Part shown: in pieces, positions 5,408 to 8,874 of the stretch
How the letters are laid out: each line of letters starts with the position of its first letter
How positions within the stretch are numbered: the first letter of the stretch is position 1
From: Alphaproteobacteria bacterium
GTDB taxonomy: Bacteria > Pseudomonadota > Alphaproteobacteria > Micavibrionales > Micavibrionaceae
Reading direction: 5' to 3'
Length of the DNA stretch: 8,874 nucleotides
NCBI GenBank assembly: GCA_030639165.1
Contig: DAOWDF010000328.1
Coordinates: 1-8,874, forward strand
Made by a program: the position numbers and the translations under genes
The notes under the pieces: generated by a model
What the model saw: only the letters and a program-made list of their open reading frames with translations
Database searches by the model: none
Told to the model about the DNA's origin: nothing

Positions 5408-8182
5408 ATGAGTGACAATATTATATCAGACGGTGGCGGCGAAGAGTTTCCTAAAATAGCATTAGAAGAGGAGATGAAGCAGTCTTACCTTGATTATGCG
5501 ATGAGCGTTATTGTAAGTCGTGCTCTGCCAGATGTGCGTGATGGTCTTAAACCTGTGCATCGCCGTATTTTGTACGCTATGCGCGTTGGCGGTTATACTT
5601 CTGATAAGTCCTATAAAAAATCTGCCCGCGTGGTCGGGGATGTTATGGGTAAATATCACCCGCACGGAGATCAGGCAATTTACGACTCGCTTGTACGTAT
5701 GGCGCAGCCTTGGTCACTGCGCTTGCCATTGATTGACGGGCAGGGGAACTTCGGTTCTATGGACGGGGACAGCCCTGCTGCTATGCGTTATACAGAAGCT
5801 CGTCTTGAAAAAGCTGCTGAGTTTGTGCTTGAAGATATGGACAAAGACACCGTAGATTTTCAAGCAAACTACGATGAAAGTGAAAAAGAGCCTGTAGTTC
5901 TTCCATCACGAATCCCAAATTTACTGGTCAATGGGGCAGGCGGTATTGCCGTTGGTATGGCTACTAATATTCCTCCGCATAACCTTGGTGAGGTTGTGGA
6001 TGCATGCTGCGCTTTTGTAGAAAACCCTGACATGACAACAGAAGAAATTATGCAGATAGTGCCAGGGCCAGATTTCCCGACAGGTGCACAAATACTGGGG
6101 CGTTCTGGCATAAATTCTGCTTATCATACTGGTAACGGCTCGGTTAAAATGCGCGCCAAGACCAGTTTTGAAGAAATTGGCAAGCGCCAAGCCATTATTG
6201 TTCATGAAGTGCCGTATCAGGTGAATAAAAGCAAACTTATGGAGCGTTTGGGCGAGGTTGCCCGCGAGAAAATCGTGGAAGATATCCATGAAATACGCGA
6301 TGAGTCCGATCGTGATGGTGTGCGCGTTGTTGTTGAGCTTAAAATCGGCGCTAATGCAGACGTAGTGCTTAACCGTCTATATAAATATACAGCTCTTCAG
6401 AGCAATTTTGCCTGTAACATGGTCGCGCTTCATAATGGTAAGCCACAAACGATGCTTATTCGTGACATGATTAAGGCTTTCGTTAATTTCCGCGAAGAAG
6501 TTATAACTAGGCGCACTATATTTGAACTTGGTAAAGCACGCGATCGTGCGCATGTTTTGGCTGGTTTAGCCGTTGCTGTGGCAAATATTGATGACATTAT
6601 CAAGCTTGTTCGTAATGCTCCTAATCCAACTACTGCGCGTGAGGAGTTAATGGCCAAACGCTGGCCTACTCATGATATCGCGCCATTAATCGCGTTAATT
6701 GATGATCCTGAGCATCTGGTCGCAGATGATGGAACTTATCAAATGTCTGAAGTTCAGGCTAAAGCTATTCTTGATCTGCGCTTGCATAAGCTAACAGGGC
6801 TTGAGCGCGGTAAAATCGGTGATGAGTTAAAAGAAATAACTGACTTAATTGCAGAATTGCTAATTATATTGAGTGATCGTGAGCGCTTGCTCGAAGTTTT
6901 GGTTGAAGAGTTGCATGAAGTTAAAGAGCGCTTTGGCACTCCACGTCGCTCCGAGATTATTGAAGCTGAGTTTGAGGTCGACATGGAAGACCTTATTCAG
7001 CGCGAAGAAATGGTCGTAACGATTACCCATGGTGGTTATGTTAAGCGTGTGCCGCTTGATACTTATCGCGCGCAGCGTCGTGGCGGTAAGGGGCGCTCTG
7101 GCATGGCGACCAAGGATGAGGATTTCGTTTCCGATCTTTTTGTGGCCAGTACCCATACGCCGATACTATTCTTTACCTCTAGAGGTATTGTTCACCGCAT
7201 GAAGGTTTACCAGCTACCGCTTGCAACGCCACAAAGTCGTGGTAAGGCGCTCGTAAACTTGCTGCCTTTGGAGCAGGATGAGAATGTGAACGTTTATCTC
7301 CGTATGCCTGAAGATGAGGCTGTTTGGGATGAAATGGATATTATGTTCGCCACCAGCCATGGCTCGGTTCGCCGTAATAAGCTGTCTGATTTCAAGAATA
7401 TTCGCGCGAATGGTTTGATTGCTATGAAGCTTGGTGATGACGAAAGTCTTGTTTCTGTTAATCTTTGTGGTGAAGATGAAGATGTCATGCTTGCAACAAA
7501 ACTTGGTAAAGCTATACGCTTCCCTGTGACTGACGTTAGGGTCTTTGTTGGGCGTAACTCAACAGGGGTGCGCGGTATCAAGATGAAAGATGCCAGCGAT
7601 GAGGTTATCTCTATGTCTGTGCTTAAACATATTGAGGTCAGCCCTGATGAGCGTAATGCTTATCTGAAAACTGCTAGTCAGATGCTTGGCGATGATATGG
7701 ATGGTATGGACGTTGAAGAAACAGATTATCAGCTTTCACAAGATCGTTTCCAAAATCTTTTCGAGGGGGAGCAAGTTCTGCTTACTGTTTCAAATAAAGG
7801 ATTTGGCAAGCGTACATCTGCTTATGAATACCGTGTATCAAAGCGCGGTGGTATGGGCGTAGCGAACATGTCTCTTACCGCTAAAAACGGTGGTGAAGTG
7901 GTTGCTACTTTCCCTGTGACTGACTCTCACCAAATTATGCTGGTAACTGACGGCGGGCAGCTTATCCGCACACCAGTTGAAACTGTAAGGACGACGGGGC
8001 GTTCTGCGCAGGGCGTTACTATCTTTAAGGTCGGTAAGGATGAAAATGTGGTATCCGTAGCTTGGCTAGTACAGGAAGATGATGATGCAGAAGATTTGTC
8101 TGAAGATGCTTTAGAGGATTCTTCTGAGGGTGCATCAGAAGTAAGTGCTATCGCTGATGGTTCTGAAAGCGAAGGCGAGTGA
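5408..8182 (+). CDS. gyrA: DNA gyrase subunit A
   Basis: GyrA cuts and rejoins DNA in the A2B2 gyrase complex, which adds negative supercoils using ATP. The 924-residue protein is complete. The breakage-reunion domain (about 15-525) has the active-site Tyr128 in AAMRYTE, with R127 beside it, and the quinolone pocket YHPHGDQAIYD (83-93). The Ser83 position of E. coli GyrA is Gln89 here and Asp87 is kept as D93. The C-terminal beta-pinwheel (about 530-888) carries the GyrA box QRRGGKG (556-562), which is needed to wrap DNA and distinguishes it from ParC. An acidic insertion at about 743-790 and an acidic tail (889-924, mostly Asp, Glu and Ser) extend it beyond E. coli GyrA. The start ATG has GAAG 7 nt upstream. 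It lies 36 bp after the DUF2059-like gene and 6 bp before coaD. Confidence 0.98.
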   Translation: MSDNIISDGGGEEFPKIALEEEMKQSYLDYAMSVIVSRALPDVRDGLKPVHRRILYAMRVGGYTSDKSYKKSARVVGDVMGKYHPHGDQAIYDSLVRMAQPWSLRLPLIDGQGNFGSMDGDSPAAMRYTEARLEKAAEFVLEDMDKDTVDFQANYDESEKEPVVLPSRIPNLLVNGAGGIAVGMATNIPPHNLGEVVDACCAFVENPDMTTEEIMQIVPGPDFPTGAQILGRSGINSAYHTGNGSVKMRAKTSFEEIGKRQAIIVHEVPYQVNKSKLMERLGEVAREKIVEDIHEIRDESDRDGVRVVVELKIGANADVVLNRLYKYTALQSNFACNMVALHNGKPQTMLIRDMIKAFVNFREEVITRRTIFELGKARDRAHVLAGLAVAVANIDDIIKLVRNAPNPTTAREELMAKRWPTHDIAPLIALIDDPEHLVADDGTYQMSEVQAKAILDLRLHKLTGLERGKIGDELKEITDLIAELLIILSDRERLLEVLVEELHEVKERFGTPRRSEIIEAEFEVDMEDLIQREEMVVTITHGGYVKRVPLDTYRAQRRGGKGRSGMATKDEDFVSDLFVASTHTPILFFTSRGIVHRMKVYQLPLATPQSRGKALVNLLPLEQDENVNVYLRMPEDEAVWDEMDIMFATSHGSVRRNKLSDFKNIRANGLIAMKLGDDESLVSVNLCGEDEDVMLATKLGKAIRFPVTDVRVFVGRNSTGVRGIKMKDASDEVISMSVLKHIEVSPDERNAYLKTASQMLGDDMDGMDVEETDYQLSQDRFQNLFEGEQVLLTVSNKGFGKRTSAYEYRVSKRGGMGVANMSLTAKNGGEVVATFPVTDSHQIMLVTDGGQLIRTPVETVRTTGRSAQGVTIFKVGKDENVVSVAWLVQEDDDAEDLSEDALEDSSEGASEVSAIADGSESEGE

Positions 8183-8188
8183 TTATTC

Positions 8189-8698
8189 GTGGCTGATAGC
8201 GGCAAATTTATAACTGGTATCTACCCAGGGACATTTGATCCAGTGACCAAGGGGCATTTGCACCTTATTCGCAGGGCTAGCCGTATGGTTGATAGGCTGG
8301 TTGTTGCCGTTTCCGATAATCCAAAGAAATCACCTTTATTCACTCACCAAGAGCGCCTTGATATGCTTAAGGCTGATATTGATAATTTGCCAGAAAAGGG
8401 TTGTGAGATAGAGGTTAAATCCTTTAATAACTTGCTCGTTAAATTTGCAAGCGAGGTAAATGCTACCTTTATATTTAGGGGGCTTCGTGCAGTTTCTGAT
8501 TATGAATATGAATTCCAAATGACGGGAATGAATGCCAAGCTTGACCCTGATATAGAGACAGTATTTCTGATGGCTGCAGATAAGTGGCAATTTGTTTCCT
8601 CTTCCTTTGTTAAAGAGATTTCTAGCTTTGATGGTGACGTTAGCGAGTTCGTAACACCGCTAGTTGCGGTTAAATTAAAAGAAAAATTCAAAAAATAA
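8189..8698 (+). CDS. coaD: Phosphopantetheine adenylyltransferase
   Basis: Catalyses the fourth step of coenzyme A synthesis: 4'-phosphopantetheine plus ATP gives dephospho-CoA and pyrophosphate, in the cytosol. The 169-residue protein is the usual family length. It shows the nucleotidyltransferase start GIYPGTFDPVTKGH (10-23) with the T-x-G-H ATP motif (20-23), the RGLRAVSDYEYEFQMTGMN segment (97-115) that lines the substrate site, and SSSFVKEI (137-144), the second nucleotide motif. The GTG start at 8189 is 6 bp after the gyrA stop; no clear Shine-Dalgarno stands at normal distance, and no ATG lies before the conserved IYPGTFDP. Translation is therefore probably coupled to gyrA. The gyrA-coaD pairing is common in alphaproteobacteria and is probably positional rather than functional. 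Confidence 0.97.
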   Translation: MADSGKFITGIYPGTFDPVTKGHLHLIRRASRMVDRLVVAVSDNPKKSPLFTHQERLDMLKADIDNLPEKGCEIEVKSFNNLLVKFASEVNATFIFRGLRAVSDYEYEFQMTGMNAKLDPDIETVFLMAADKWQFVSSSFVKEISSFDGDVSEFVTPLVAVKLKEKFKK

Positions 8699-8708
8699 TA
8701 TTGAATGC

Positions 8709-8737
8709 TTGACGTAGGCTTATGAAATACATATTGT
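8709..8737 (+). promoter_or_regulatory. Probable promoter of the tRNA-Lys gene
   Basis: TTGACG (8709-8714, preceded by C as in the alphaproteobacterial CTTGAC preference) and TATTGT (8732-8737) are separated by 17 bp. The start would be near 8744, giving a 5' leader of about 43 nt to be removed by RNase P. A second pair, TTGTAA with TACAAT (8776-8781) at 16-bp spacing, would start almost at the mature 5' end and is less likely. Confidence 0.5.
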
Positions 8738-8786
8738 GCATCAATTCAAGCGGTTGTAAATTTTAACGCCGTTTCTACAATGGTAA

Positions 8787-8862
8787 GATCGCTTAGCTCA
8801 GCTGGTAGAGCAACTGACTTTTAATCAGTAGGTCGAGGGTTCGAATCCCTCAGCGATCACCA
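8787..8862 (+). tRNA. tRNA-Lys (anticodon TTT)
   Basis: A complete 76-nt cloverleaf. The acceptor stem is GATCGCT (8787-8793) paired with AGCGATC (8852-8858). The D stem is GCTC/GAGC with GG in the loop. The anticodon stem ACTGA/TCAGT closes the loop CTTTTAA with TTT at 8820-8822. The T arm is GAGGG-TTCGAAT-CCCTC (8835-8851). Discriminator A8859 is followed by an encoded CCA (8860-8862). All stems pair perfectly. TTT reads AAA and, by wobble, AAG, so it charges lysine. Only 12 bases follow, so neighbours or a terminator cannot be judged. Confidence 0.97.
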
Positions 8863-8874
8863 CTTACAGCCAAA

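Noticed and set aside
5921..6289. 122-codon minus-strand frame inside gyrA
   Set aside because: It lies wholly antisense to conserved GyrA sequence, has no family features and overlaps other shadow frames.
8701..8749. TTGAAT/ATTCAA inverted repeat after coaD as a terminator
   Set aside because: The 6-bp AT-rich arms are 37 bp apart with no T-run, so a stable terminator hairpin is not supported.

Overview
The window looks like a housekeeping stretch of an alphaproteobacterial chromosome of moderate to low GC. The clues are the ssb, gyrA, coaD order with uvrA divergent from ssb, GyrA and UvrA sequences of alphaproteobacterial style (as recalled from the families), a CtrA-type TTAA-N7-TTAAC site, and a CTTGAC-type -35 element before the tRNA. 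The order or genus cannot be fixed from this sequence alone. There is no insertion sequence, prophage, CRISPR array or defence system here.

Left part, minus strand: a 22-codon fragment of a small unknown gene runs off the left edge (1-66). Behind it lies a 116-bp spacer with a perfect CtrA-like box (113-128). Next come uvrA (183-3026), the damage-recognition ATPase of nucleotide excision repair, and, 41 bp upstream of it, a cytosolic GGDEF diguanylate cyclase gene (3068-4078). These two probably share a transcript started by a good promoter at 4103-4131. uvrA has no visible Shine-Dalgarno sequence.

Centre: a 162- to 171-bp AT-rich spacer (depending on the GGDEF start used) separates the divergent minus- and plus-strand units and holds one promoter for each. 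No alphaproteobacterial SOS (LexA) box is visible in it, although uvrA and ssb are classic SOS genes.

Right part, plus strand: ssb (4250-4756), a secreted or periplasmic DUF2059-like protein (4799-5371), gyrA (5408-8182) and coaD (8189-8698) are spaced by 42, 36 and 6 bp and look like one operon. It combines single-strand DNA binding, an envelope protein of unknown role, DNA supercoiling and coenzyme A synthesis. After an 88-bp spacer with its own promoter comes a complete tRNA-Lys(TTT) with encoded CCA (8787-8862).

Most genes are ordinary. Points worth a second look are the cyclase gene between uvrA and ssb, the lack of an SOS box, the possible leaderless uvrA start, the CtrA-like box before the truncated gene, Gln at the quinolone-determining position of GyrA, and Ser replacing a zinc-ligand Cys in UvrA. 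No previously undescribed system could be supported.
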